Origin: JADKIH01 sp043747595
GTDB taxonomy: Bacteria; Bacteroidota; Bacteroidia; AKYH767-A; 2013-40CM-41-45
Direction: 5' to 3'
Assembly: GCA_043747595.1 (NCBI GenBank)
Contig: JAYTOX010000058.1
Location: 37,189 to 101,188, forward strand
DNA length: 64,000 nt
The notes beneath the pieces were generated by a model. The model saw only the letters and a list, made by a program, of their open reading frames with translations, was not told the origin of the DNA and ran no database searches. Numbering within the stretch: position 1 is the stretch's first letter; each line of letters starts with the position of its first letter. The position numbers and the translations under genes are program-made. This document shows positions 42,020 through 50,583 of the stretch, piece after piece.

Positions 42020-43347
42020 CAGTTAGCGGCTAAATAATTTTTATTTTCCCATTTCAACAAAACAGGTAAAAACGGATTTGTACTTAAAGCCGATTGAATC
42101 AGCTTTACACCTTCAACACGGTTTCCTGATTTACTGAGTATAAGTCCGGCTTGATAATGAAGAACTGGATTCTGTGAATTCGTTCTTAAAGCTCTCACGA
42201 CATATTTATTTGCTTTTTCAAAATCGCCTCGTTTGTAATATACCCAAGCTAAAGTTTGCTCAACATCAATATTATCGGGACGGCGATTATATTCTATCAA
42301 AGCATGTTTTAATGCTTTGTTATAATCATAGGCGTTAATGTACGCGATAGCAAGTTCTTTATCGGCATAATGACCATGATTTTTAACGCTCTCATCACCA
42401 CTCACGCCAGCAAGCAATTCAATGGTTTTCTGCGCAGCTATGTATGCTAATTTAGGTTGGTTACTTATTCGATATACTTCCGACAACTCTTCTTCAAAAG
42501 AGAAATCGTCGATTATAGCAATGGCTTTTTTCAAATAATTAATTGAAGCAATGTAGTTACGCTTTGCTTTTTCAATGCGAGCCAAACCTGCATAAGCAAA
42601 AGAAAAAATAGGGCGATAATAGATTGCTGTTTCATATTGAAGTTGCGCTGAATCGAGCTGACCAGTTTGCTCATACAAATGTCCGAGTTGAATTCGCGTC
42701 CATTCTGTAGCTTCCATTCCGGGATAGCCGGACTGAAGCGATAATTTCATTGCACTGATTGCTCCTGGATAATCGCCATGAATTTCTCTTAAGTAGGAAA
42801 TTCTACTATACGATCGATTATCAGGACGAAGTAATGCCATTTTATCGGCCATCACAATTGCATTTTGGTAGTCGCCATTTTCTACAAATGCATCGGTGAG
42901 AATTCCATAAACAGCAGTGCTATAAGGATTGATTCGTTGTGCATCTACAGCTATTGGAATTGCATCAGAAAAATGATGTTGCGATAAAAGCACAGTTGCC
43001 TTTCCTATTAAGGATTCAAAATTTGTTGAATCTTTTTTAAGTACACTGCTAAAAAGTTCCAATGCCTTCGGATCATAATAAGCATGCTCTCCTGATTCTC
43101 TCGACTCTTGAATATATGCAAACCCTAACTTCACTTTTGCTTCTTGGTTTTCAGGATTGATGCGAAGCGTTTCGATAAGCGATTGAATCGCTGCTTTACT
43201 ATTAATCCATTCATTAGAAGATGCTGATTGACCTTGACGAATTTTAATTCCAAGTTTCAACTGATCAGGAGTTCTAAATTCTATGATTGCAAAAGAAAAG
43301 ATGCTCACAAAAGAAAGAAGAAAAATGTATGCGATATTTTTTTTCAT
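42019..43347 (-). CDS. Exported TPR-repeat protein of the DUF4331-HupE operon
   Basis: The 442-residue protein begins at the ATG at 43347 with a signal peptide (MKKNIAYIFLLSFVSIFSFA). It then carries many tetratricopeptide repeats (for example EAKVKLGFAYIQESRE, DSAQLQYETAIYYRPIFSFAYAGLARI, TLAWVYYKRGDFEKANKYVVRAL, of which the WVYYKRGDFEKA core is typical). It is probably periplasmic and acts as a scaffold. It lies between DUF4331 (78 bases upstream) and hupE-like (1-base overlap), an arrangement recurrent in the phylum. Confidence 0.85.
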   Translation of the reverse strand: MKKNIAYIFLLSFVSIFSFAIIEFRTPDQLKLGIKIRQGQSASSNEWINSKAAIQSLIETLRINPENQEAKVKLGFAYIQESRESGEHAYYDPKALELFSSVLKKDSTNFESLIGKATVLLSQHHFSDAIPIAVDAQRINPYSTAVYGILTDAFVENGDYQNAIVMADKMALLRPDNRSYSRISYLREIHGDYPGAISAMKLSLQSGYPGMEATEWTRIQLGHLYEQTGQLDSAQLQYETAIYYRPIFSFAYAGLARIEKAKRNYIASINYLKKAIAIIDDFSFEEELSEVYRISNQPKLAYIAAQKTIELLAGVSGDESVKNHGHYADKELAIAYINAYDYNKALKHALIEYNRRPDNIDVEQTLAWVYYKRGDFEKANKYVVRALRTNSQNPVLHYQAGLILSKSGNRVEGVKLIQSALSTNPFLPVLLKWENKNYLAAN

Positions 43348-43425
43348 GGTTCGAGTAATTGAAAAGATATATTTAAAAATAAGGACCGAAGCGATACACA
43401 CTTCGGTCCTTGCTAAAAACAACCA

Positions 43426-45501
43426 CTATTTAGCAATAGTAATTTTGATAGATTGAACTGTTGATCCATTGTTTTGAAGCACTGCAAAATAATTGCCCGA
43501 CGTTTGACTTAACCACTTCACTTCGTAGCTATCGGCATCACGCATTTCATTGTTAACAGGAACAGCAACTATACGACCCATAGAATCATAAATCTTCAAA
43601 GTTACTTTCGTTTTTGAAGTAACACGGAATTTAATATTTACCGATTCAGTAGATGGATTTGGATACGATTCCATTAAAAGTTGAGGCGAACCTACATTCA
43701 ATCCGCCTGTTGGATTAACAGCAGTGAGTACATAGCCTCCTGTACATAATCCATAACCACTCCATGGCAATTGAACATAAGGAAATGATGTGCGGAAAGT
43801 AGTATCGTTTTGCTCAACACCTGTAGTATAACCCAAAACACCTAGCAATTGAGGAGTAAGCGGACTATTTCCAATTGTATAATCGTCGTAGAACAATCCA
43901 ACTGCTGCAAGAGCGGCACCCGATACAGCTTGAAGTTCAATACGAGTTACATCATCTTCCAAACGACGACCATTCGGGAATCCATCCATATTCGGAATAT
44001 TTTGAATTGCAGTAGAAGTATTGAAACGACTATCTGTTAATCCAAGAACTGCTGCCTGAATAATACCAAGTGAGCTAAAGTCGGCCGAGTTACGAGCTGT
44101 AACCGGAACCGCCATATTAAGACGTAACATATCTCCAAAAGTTGGAAGGAAGTTATTGATGAAAGGTTTTCCGGCTGATAATGGATTACCTGGAGTTTTC
44201 CCTGTGAATAATTGATACGGTGCAAGATTCGGAACGCCTGTGTAGAAGATTGGAAGTAAATCGGCTGAACGTGGTTTACCCGCGCGCAATAAATATTTTC
44301 CGAAGATGGCAGTATCAAGTGCAGTACCTTGCGTAGCAGCATTGCCATACAATACATACAATCCATCGTGTGTATTTCCAAAATCTACATTTCCTAAAAC
44401 AGTTGGAGATGCGCGTTGAATTCTTAGGCTCGACAATGCCGGAACTGCTCCGCCAAACAAACTGTCGTCCATATAAAGTCCAAGCTCCGGATTACAGAAA
44501 TAATCATCGAAGTATGTAGAGTCTTGATAAGGAGTAAGGCTATTCCAAAAATCTTTCATACCAATTGGAATAACAGCTTCATTAGTTAAAGGCATTCCTA
44601 AGCGAGAAACTTGAACGAAATTTCCTGTGTGTGATTCCGTTCCATTACCATTAAGTGTGCGAATGGCTGGACGACTAGCAGAAGCCCATACACCGATAAC
44701 GAAATCGCCATCGAGAATACTTGAAGCTTGCGCAACTGTCTTACCATCTTTTTGTAAGTCAGAGATATTTATTTTTAGAGCAATAACATGAACGTTTTTA
44801 CATTTCAATCCATCTTTTGGAGCATCTACACCGGTACCACCAGCACGAGTTTGACCGAGGTCAAAAATTCCACCTAAGTCAACAAAAAACGGATCGTCGG
44901 CAGGACCACAATAAACAGATTCTCCACTAGTAGCAGTTGTAATTGCATTGGTAAAGAGTGTTTCGTAGTCAGGTGAATTTAATCCTACACCTGAAGAAAT
45001 AGACCGCGGGCCAATATTTGGTGGCGGCACAATTCCATTGGTTACGATTGTTGAAAAAGCTCCACCATTTACACTTTTCTCTGCTGTGTAAGTTGTTTTC
45101 AAATTCTCTGCACCTAATCTGATATTAAAAAACGTTGATGGATCTTGATTTACTTTAGCGAAAGTGAAACGATAAGTAATGTCGTCGCCTGCTGTTGCAC
45201 CATTATTTTTTACGTGAATTTCATAACGAACATTTTCTCCGAATGAAAAATAATTTGGTCCGCCTTGCGGTAATTCTGCAGGAACATAGGCTGCAATAAT
45301 TGTTACTTTGTTCGAATCTTGCGGATCGCGGAAGGCATACAGATCTGTATTATCTGCAACCGGATCGTTACTAATAAGCGGAGCTTCACGATGGCTCGAC
45401 GCTGTCAACTGATTCTGTTGACTTGCAAAGAAAAGTCCTCCACCAATAAGGAGAAGGGCTATTGAAGCAATAGAAAGTCGTTTTTTTGTAGACGTTTTCA
45501 T
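43426..45501 (-). CDS. DUF4331 protein with T9SS type A sorting domain
   Basis: The 691-residue protein has an N-terminal membrane/signal segment (LSIASIALLLIGGGLFFAS) and then SSHREAPLISNDPVADNTDLYAFRDP, the start of DUF4331 (landmarks SHREAPLI and DNTDLYAF). Later landmarks are YEIHVKNNG and FRDYF-like YFDDYFCNPELG. The final ~80 residues are a T9SS sorting domain (LLMESYPNPSTESVNI ... TSGNYFAVLQNNG), so it is exported to the surface. The domain is of unknown function. It is the first gene of the six-gene operon. Confidence 0.9.
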   Translation of the reverse strand: MKTSTKKRLSIASIALLLIGGGLFFASQQNQLTASSHREAPLISNDPVADNTDLYAFRDPQDSNKVTIIAAYVPAELPQGGPNYFSFGENVRYEIHVKNNGATAGDDITYRFTFAKVNQDPSTFFNIRLGAENLKTTYTAEKSVNGGAFSTIVTNGIVPPPNIGPRSISSGVGLNSPDYETLFTNAITTATSGESVYCGPADDPFFVDLGGIFDLGQTRAGGTGVDAPKDGLKCKNVHVIALKINISDLQKDGKTVAQASSILDGDFVIGVWASASRPAIRTLNGNGTESHTGNFVQVSRLGMPLTNEAVIPIGMKDFWNSLTPYQDSTYFDDYFCNPELGLYMDDSLFGGAVPALSSLRIQRASPTVLGNVDFGNTHDGLYVLYGNAATQGTALDTAIFGKYLLRAGKPRSADLLPIFYTGVPNLAPYQLFTGKTPGNPLSAGKPFINNFLPTFGDMLRLNMAVPVTARNSADFSSLGIIQAAVLGLTDSRFNTSTAIQNIPNMDGFPNGRRLEDDVTRIELQAVSGAALAAVGLFYDDYTIGNSPLTPQLLGVLGYTTGVEQNDTTFRTSFPYVQLPWSGYGLCTGGYVLTAVNPTGGLNVGSPQLLMESYPNPSTESVNIKFRVTSKTKVTLKIYDSMGRIVAVPVNNEMRDADSYEVKWLSQTSGNYFAVLQNNGSTVQSIKITIAK

Positions 45502-45895
45502 ATTCTAATGAATTTGGTTAATAATAAATATTGATAGATTTAATTAAACTTTAGAACACTTACGTGAGTAGAGAACAGGTTGGATTGCCGGAAATGCTAA
45601 TTTAATTGAAAATAAAAATGATGTCATTAACTGAGAGGAAAAAAATATGAAATTGCCGTAGTTTAGTGGAAAATGAATACTTTTTGGCACCCTTTATTGA
45701 AAAGAGCAAAAAGAAAAGTCTAAAACAACTTCAGCAATTCACTCATGATTAGGAAAAAAAGCTAGGAGAGAACTATATCGAATAAATTTGATTTCATTTG
45801 AAATAAAATCAACTTAAAAAAAGGAGTAATAACCTGATAAAGTTTATTTCGAAAATTTTCTGATGACATAATTTCTACTCGGATTAAAAAGAATT
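45502..45895. other. Gene-free spacer before the DUF4331 operon
   Basis: These 394 bases are AT-rich with no open frame worth accepting and no exact TAnnTTTG box on the minus strand near 45501. It must contain the operon promoter, but none can be assigned with confidence. Confidence 0.5.
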
Positions 45896-47131
45896 TTATT
45901 CCTCAATAACCAATCGTTTAGAAATCGTTAGATTTTTAACTAAAATTTTTACAATATAGATCCCTGAAGGAATCCACTCTAAATCAACCTTATCATTGTA
46001 ACTTTCTTTTTCCATCACAAGTTTTCCATAGATATTGTAAATAGAAATATGTTTTAAAGAAAGATACTGATCAGCATCTGAAAATAAAAGTTGAAAACTA
46101 TTTCCGGCAGGATTAGGGAATAAATCAATTGAGTTAGATCCGGTTTTATTCTCCTCTATCGAAGTCGCTATGTCAACTGTATGTCGAACAATTACTTCAT
46201 TATCTAAAATAACATTTGTGCTCCAAATAAATTGTGCGTCGTTTGAAGCATCATCAAAAATATTTGTAAAATTAGTATACGCCGGCTTATTATTTACTCC
46301 AATTGTAGCATTTGAATAAAGAGTAGCGGCCGGCCACAAACTGTCATTGAAAGTAGGTTCAGACCAATTTGCCGGACGACTCCAATGCAAACCATAGAAG
46401 GATGTTCCGTTATTGACATCTGCTGTTGAACAATTATTCGACAAACGCAACGAACCATTTTCTGTCGGACAAGTGAGATCGGTAATTGGTGCTGTATAAA
46501 AAGTTTGCGCTTTCCAGTCGCTGCCGGTCTTTGCAATAATAGTGTTGTTGGCATCTTTAAAAACTGCAACCATTCCACCATCGCCATCATGATATTGAAA
46601 TCCGTTGCTCACTTCGGAACCTAATCCTAAATGTTCTTCCCAATCAACCAATAGCATGGCAATGGTAAAAGGTCTGCTCACTCGAAATCTTACAATATTT
46701 GAATTGAACTGCGTATACGGAACATTGTCTTTCCCAACAGGAATTCCATTAATATACATTTCAAAATAATTATCTGCAAAAATAAAAGCAGTGATCAATT
46801 CACCATTCGGATCAATGGTAATAATGTCAGAACCATTGAGGGCAGCAAGTGCTGCTGAGCTATTTGTGAAATTTGCACCATTGCAAACGTTGTTTAAATC
46901 TGAAGCAAATGGAAATGTACTATTCAAATAATTTATAACTGCCGGAACTACCCAAACTGAATTATCGCTAGCTACAATGGTTCCTACTCCGGCTATTCGT
47001 CCACTTGTACAAGTGTATAAATTACTTGTTGTAGTTGTTGCTAAGCCTTGAGTAACCGAAGCTGTTCCTAAATATTGAGAATATGAATTGAATGAAATAA
47101 ATAAAAGTAAACTAAAGGCAAGTTGTTTCAT
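45896..47131 (-). CDS. Secreted protein of unknown N-terminal fold with T9SS type A domain
   Basis: The 411-residue protein has a signal peptide (MKQLAFSLLLFISFNSYSQ) and a C-terminal T9SS type A domain (IDLFPNPAGNSFQLLF ... WIPSGIYIVKILV). The ~310 residues between are beta-rich, with FADNYFEMYINGIPVGKDN and SEPTFNDSLWPAATLY segments that recall carbohydrate-binding or jelly-roll modules; I cannot name the family. It is 46 bases downstream of the arylsulfotransferase-like gene and may be co-transcribed with it. Confidence 0.75.
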   Translation of the reverse strand: MKQLAFSLLLFISFNSYSQYLGTASVTQGLATTTTSNLYTCTSGRIAGVGTIVASDNSVWVVPAVINYLNSTFPFASDLNNVCNGANFTNSSAALAALNGSDIITIDPNGELITAFIFADNYFEMYINGIPVGKDNVPYTQFNSNIVRFRVSRPFTIAMLLVDWEEHLGLGSEVSNGFQYHDGDGGMVAVFKDANNTIIAKTGSDWKAQTFYTAPITDLTCPTENGSLRLSNNCSTADVNNGTSFYGLHWSRPANWSEPTFNDSLWPAATLYSNATIGVNNKPAYTNFTNIFDDASNDAQFIWSTNVILDNEVIVRHTVDIATSIEENKTGSNSIDLFPNPAGNSFQLLFSDADQYLSLKHISIYNIYGKLVMEKESYNDKVDLEWIPSGIYIVKILVKNLTISKRLVIEE

Positions 47132-47177
47132 TTAATTTTAAGGTTTAGTAACGATTAATTTAAAGGTTGAAGAGTTC

Positions 47178-48839
47178 TTATTGATGAATTAATTTAAACG
47201 TTTTAATTTCATTAATACATTTTAAACTTAATAAATAAATTCCTTGACTTACATTCCCTTCAATACTGAAAGAATAATTTTGCCCTTCATTTAATTTTAC
47301 ATTTTTATTTTCTTGAATAATCTGCCCTGTACAATCGTATAATGTTATCGTAACATTATTTAATTCCAACGAAGAAATAATTTCTACTTTCATATTAAAA
47401 GGATTAACCACTTGAATCATTGAAGTCGCACTAAAAGCCGGTTCATCAACTGAAGTGATCATATTACAATTATATGCAATTGGATTTAATTCAATAGGGC
47501 TGCCGGGAGTAAGCGTTTGTCCGTTGAAACCCGAATAGTTAATAGGATAATAAGAGCATCTGAAAACTGCATTCATTACAGGAGTTGTTCCTTGACTCAC
47601 TATTCCGTTTTGCCCTATCGGATTTACATATCGCCAAACTGTAGTTTTAGTTGAATCGATTTCAAAAAAATTTCCTTTCGAGCCTTCACAAATAATTGTA
47701 TTTCCATTTGGCAATCGTTGTGCGCCTGAGATATTCATCGAATAAAAGTCGGTTGGTGTTGATGCAGCATATTTCCAAAAAGCAGAATCGGGAAGAAAAG
47801 GAAGATTAGTTGCAATTGAATAATTCCCTAACGAATCGATTGGAGGAAAAAACTGATCGATGGTTGAATAACTACCGCCAGGTCTTCCGGGTCCATTATT
47901 AAAAAGCAAAATACTTCCGGCATTTGGCATCCCGTTTTCAATCCAGCGAGCATTATGTTGACCGAATAATTTTTTATCGCTCGCAGTACCTCGATTATAA
48001 GCCGCAGCGTTTCCCCATCGATACATCAAATCTCCACCTCTTGAATGAACACCTCCGCTATGTGAAGATGACTCAATAGTTGAAGTGCTGTGATCGATAA
48101 TCCACACTTCACTTAAGTTATGTGCACTTAAAATTATTTGATCGAGAGTCGGGTTATAGTCGAGTGCATTGCAATGAAGCCAATCGGCAGCAGTACTTGC
48201 AGTAAAATTTAGATTGATTAATTCAGGATGCTGGGAAACATTTCCATAGTTCGCTTTTGTAGAATCGAAATCTTGAATCAAATGATCCCAAGCATGCCAC
48301 TCCCAAACAATATTTGCAGCATTGATTCCGACAGGCTGCAACTCTACAATTTTTTCAGACCAGAGTGTTGTACCAAGCAACGACGGATTTCTTCCGGCGG
48401 CAATTGCTTCATTTGAAGTTTTTAATTCCCATACAATTGCCAGAACGTTTCCATTTGGCAATACTCGAATGTCGTGGTGTTGACATTGCGTTGTAGAAGA
48501 CAATGTGTACGACCAAATCAAGTTACTATTCCAATCAAATAATTCAACTATTCCTCCATTTCCACCGGCAGTGAAAACATTGTTGTTAGTACTTCCCGGA
48601 CGTAAGAGATTTCCATCTTGCAAAAGATAAACAGACTGACCGGGGTGATGAGTTCCTGCCCAAGAATGAACTAAGTATCCGCACTTGTCAATCAGATAAG
48701 AATTGTTTGAACTAATAGGAGAGAACAAAACATACCCATTTGCAGAGCCAACATTTTGCGTAAATAATCCAACCGTTTGCTGGGCTAATAAATTATACGA
48801 GCAGACAATTGCAAAGATAAAGAGTACAATTTTTTTCAT
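47178..48839 (-). CDS. Arylsulfotransferase (ASST)-like T9SS-exported protein
   Basis: The 553-residue protein starts at the ATG at 48839 with a signal peptide (MKKIVLFIFAIVCSYNLLAQ). The propeller resembles ASST proteins: GYVLFSPISSNNSYLIDKCG, LLQDGNLLRPG, QHHDIRVLPNGNVLAIVWE, WLHCNALDYNP and GQHNARWIENG. ASSTs transfer sulfate from aryl sulfates to phenols; the conserved His residues are consistent, but activity is not proven. A T9SS type A tail (around GQIIQENKNVKLNEGQ and VSQGIYLLSLK) sends it outside. The redoxin gene ends 4 bases upstream; by analogy ASST needs DsbA/B-like partners. Confidence 0.82.
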   Translation of the reverse strand: MKKIVLFIFAIVCSYNLLAQQTVGLFTQNVGSANGYVLFSPISSNNSYLIDKCGYLVHSWAGTHHPGQSVYLLQDGNLLRPGSTNNNVFTAGGNGGIVELFDWNSNLIWSYTLSSTTQCQHHDIRVLPNGNVLAIVWELKTSNEAIAAGRNPSLLGTTLWSEKIVELQPVGINAANIVWEWHAWDHLIQDFDSTKANYGNVSQHPELINLNFTASTAADWLHCNALDYNPTLDQIILSAHNLSEVWIIDHSTSTIESSSHSGGVHSRGGDLMYRWGNAAAYNRGTASDKKLFGQHNARWIENGMPNAGSILLFNNGPGRPGGSYSTIDQFFPPIDSLGNYSIATNLPFLPDSAFWKYAASTPTDFYSMNISGAQRLPNGNTIICEGSKGNFFEIDSTKTTVWRYVNPIGQNGIVSQGTTPVMNAVFRCSYYPINYSGFNGQTLTPGSPIELNPIAYNCNMITSVDEPAFSATSMIQVVNPFNMKVEIISSLELNNVTITLYDCTGQIIQENKNVKLNEGQNYSFSIEGNVSQGIYLLSLKCINEIKTFKLIHQ

Positions 48840-48843
48840 TTTA

Positions 48844-49467
48844 TTATTTACGTAAGTGGATTTGGCATCCGATTGATTTTGTTTCTTTAATTTGTATTTC
48901 ATTTCCTTTTAATAAAGCGTCAACTGCACTTTCAATATACTTTGTCGTTACTTTAGTAGGCTCAGCTCCGTTATCATCTATAGCTCCATTGTATTTCACA
49001 ATATAAGCACCCTTTTCTTTCCAGATTACGAAAGCGTGTGGAGTTTTTTGAGCTTGAAAGTTTTTGGCAACAGTTTGAAATCCGTCGTACAGATAAGGGT
49101 AATTAAATTTTTCGGCTTTTGCCTTAGCAATCATTTTCAGATATGAATCCTCTTCATAAGTAAGCGTATCGGTCGAACTAATAGCGATAACCGGTACATC
49201 AAGCGATTTGTATTTTAGGTTCAATTTGTTAATTCGTTGAGGATATAACTTAGCAAATGGGCAATGGTTGCAGGTAAAAATAATTACAAAGCCTTTCGCT
49301 TTAGGATAATCTTTTAAAGAAACATTTTTTCCATTAATATTTTTTAAAGAAAAATCGTTTACGCTTTTGCCATTGATAACAATATTCTCGTTGCCCGATG
49401 CTCTCATCGAAATAGCGAAGAGTAGAAAGATTGCTACGAATAGACTTACTAATTGGGTTGGTCTCAT
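48844..49467 (-). CDS. Exported redoxin (AhpC/TSA-thioredoxin family)
   Basis: The 207-residue protein has an N-terminal signal or anchor and a thioredoxin fold with a CXXC active site in FTCNHCPFAKLYPQR, followed by VIAISSTD and KTPHAFVIW (cis-Pro). This subgroup of peroxiredoxin-like redoxins is often found next to genes for secreted enzymes. It starts the unit that continues 4 bases later with the arylsulfotransferase-like gene. A role in oxidative folding or reduction of that partner is possible but inferred. Confidence 0.87.
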   Translation of the reverse strand: MRPTQLVSLFVAIFLLFAISMRASGNENIVINGKSVNDFSLKNINGKNVSLKDYPKAKGFVIIFTCNHCPFAKLYPQRINKLNLKYKSLDVPVIAISSTDTLTYEEDSYLKMIAKAKAEKFNYPYLYDGFQTVAKNFQAQKTPHAFVIWKEKGAYIVKYNGAIDDNGAEPTKVTTKYIESAVDALLKGNEIQIKETKSIGCQIHLRK

Positions 49468-49789
49468 TATTATTAATCTCTGATTATTATGATTTGTTAA
49501 CTTTTACTCATCCCCCGTAAAACTAAGAAAATAAATTTGTGTAAATGATTACTTATTCCGATTACTACAAATATGATTTAAATTCACATTAGTAACGATT
49601 ACTAATTTAGACGATAAACTTGTAGACAACTTGCGCTTAATTAATATTATTTCTTTAGGCATAAAAAAATTATTTACTTCCAAAAAATGAATTAGAGTGA
49701 ATAAAGTAAAATTTCTTGAAAATATTAATGCCTTTGAAATCGAAATTTTAGAAAAACAAGAAACGGATTGAAATGGAAAGACTATTGTC
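49468..49789. other. Gene-free AT-rich spacer between redoxin and thiE-like genes
   Basis: These 322 bases hold no accepted gene. A 107-codon minus-strand frame covers most of it but overlaps thiE out of frame and has an unlikely composition. No clear promoter or terminator was seen. Confidence 0.5.
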
Positions 49790-50458
49790 TTATTCTTGCG
49801 AGAAAGTTGATTTCTTATCGGAAAGAATTTTGTCGAGGTGAAACAGATATTTTTTGGTAGCGTGAACGACATCCGGAGAAGCCATAATTCCTGAAATCAT
49901 GGCTATTCCATTAACAGGGAGGTCAGACAGCAAACTTACATTGTCTAAATTTATACCACCTGAAACGAAAAATGGAATTTCAGTCATCTTGCGTGCTTTT
50001 AAAATAGCTTCGCGACAAACGACTTCGTCAGAAACCATGTTTTTAGCAGGGAAAATAGAGCAAAAAGAAATGTAATCGAACTTAAAATCATTGGCCCAAC
50101 TTACTATGCTAAGATTATTTGTACAGGTAATTCCTTTCATAAAAGGCTTTTTAACCATACTTTCAATTTGTCGAAAATTCGTTGGAATAGTATCGAAATG
50201 CACTCCATCTAAGAGCGTATCATTTAAAAGCGCCCAGTTATTATTCACCATTACCGGTACATTTTTCGAATGACAAAACGCACAGATTTCATTGATGTCG
50301 AAGATAGTTACAGAGTGCTCATCTGTTGTATTGTAAAGTTGGACTACTGTTACACCTCCTTGTATTGCCTCAGTCAATTTCTCAAAGAGCAATTTTTTTT
50401 CTAAAGATGCATCAGCGATTAAATAAAGTCCGCCTGTGATGGAATATTTGTTTTGCAT
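49790..50458 (-). CDS. Divergent thiamine-phosphate-synthase (ThiE/TenI) family protein
   Basis: The 222-residue TIM barrel aligns with ThiE and TenI: GLYLIADAS, QGGVTVVQLYN, VPVMVNNNWALL, LDGVHFD, GITCTN, DYISFCSIFP, FFVSGGINLDN and GIAMISGIM. Several residues that bind the substrates in classical ThiE are changed: QLR becomes QLY, VND becomes VNN, the PT-TK loop becomes PAKN and the GVS serine is replaced. The fold is secure but classical activity is not; it could be a Bacteroidota subclass or a TenI-type tautomerase. The start at 50458 is set by the TPP riboswitch directly upstream, which strongly supports a thiamine role. Confidence 0.82.
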   Translation of the reverse strand: MQNKYSITGGLYLIADASLEKKLLFEKLTEAIQGGVTVVQLYNTTDEHSVTIFDINEICAFCHSKNVPVMVNNNWALLNDTLLDGVHFDTIPTNFRQIESMVKKPFMKGITCTNNLSIVSWANDFKFDYISFCSIFPAKNMVSDEVVCREAILKARKMTEIPFFVSGGINLDNVSLLSDLPVNGIAMISGIMASPDVVHATKKYLFHLDKILSDKKSTFSQE

Positions 50459-50460
50459 TT

Positions 50461-50532
50461 CTTCCGCTGGCATTATCCAGTTCAAGTTAACGGGTTTTAT
50501 CTCAGCTTTTCCCCAAAAGCACCCCGATGCCT
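50461..50532 (-). promoter_or_regulatory. TPP (THI-box) riboswitch
   Basis: Read on the minus strand, the core pieces of the TPP aptamer follow in order: CGGGGTGC, a small P3-type hairpin (GCTTTT, GGGG, AAAAGC), the invariant CTGAGA, ACCCG, and CTGGATAATGCCAGCG. Spacing and order match E. coli thiM. P2 pairs GGGT with ACCC, and the distal stem pairs CTGG with CCAG. The ATG at 50458 follows the last conserved bases by six. The GCAT at the 5' edge can pair with the ATGC that includes the start codon, so ligand binding may hide the start. Expected effect: high thiamine pyrophosphate lowers expression. Confidence 0.95.
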
Positions 50533-50542
50533 ATTAATACGA

Positions 50543-50550
50543 TAAATATA
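50543..50550 (-). promoter_or_regulatory. Possible -7 box of the riboswitch-controlled gene
   Basis: TATATTTA on the minus strand differs from TAnnTTTG at one base. Its position implies transcription starting about 50536, just before the aptamer. Confidence 0.32.
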
Positions 50551-50583
50551 CAATTATTACGATACTATTTTGAATTAAGTAAA

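Noticed and set aside
49549..49872. 107-codon minus-strand open frame after the ThiE-like gene
   Set aside because: It overlaps the real gene by 83 bases in another frame, has no recognisable motif and a shadow-like composition.
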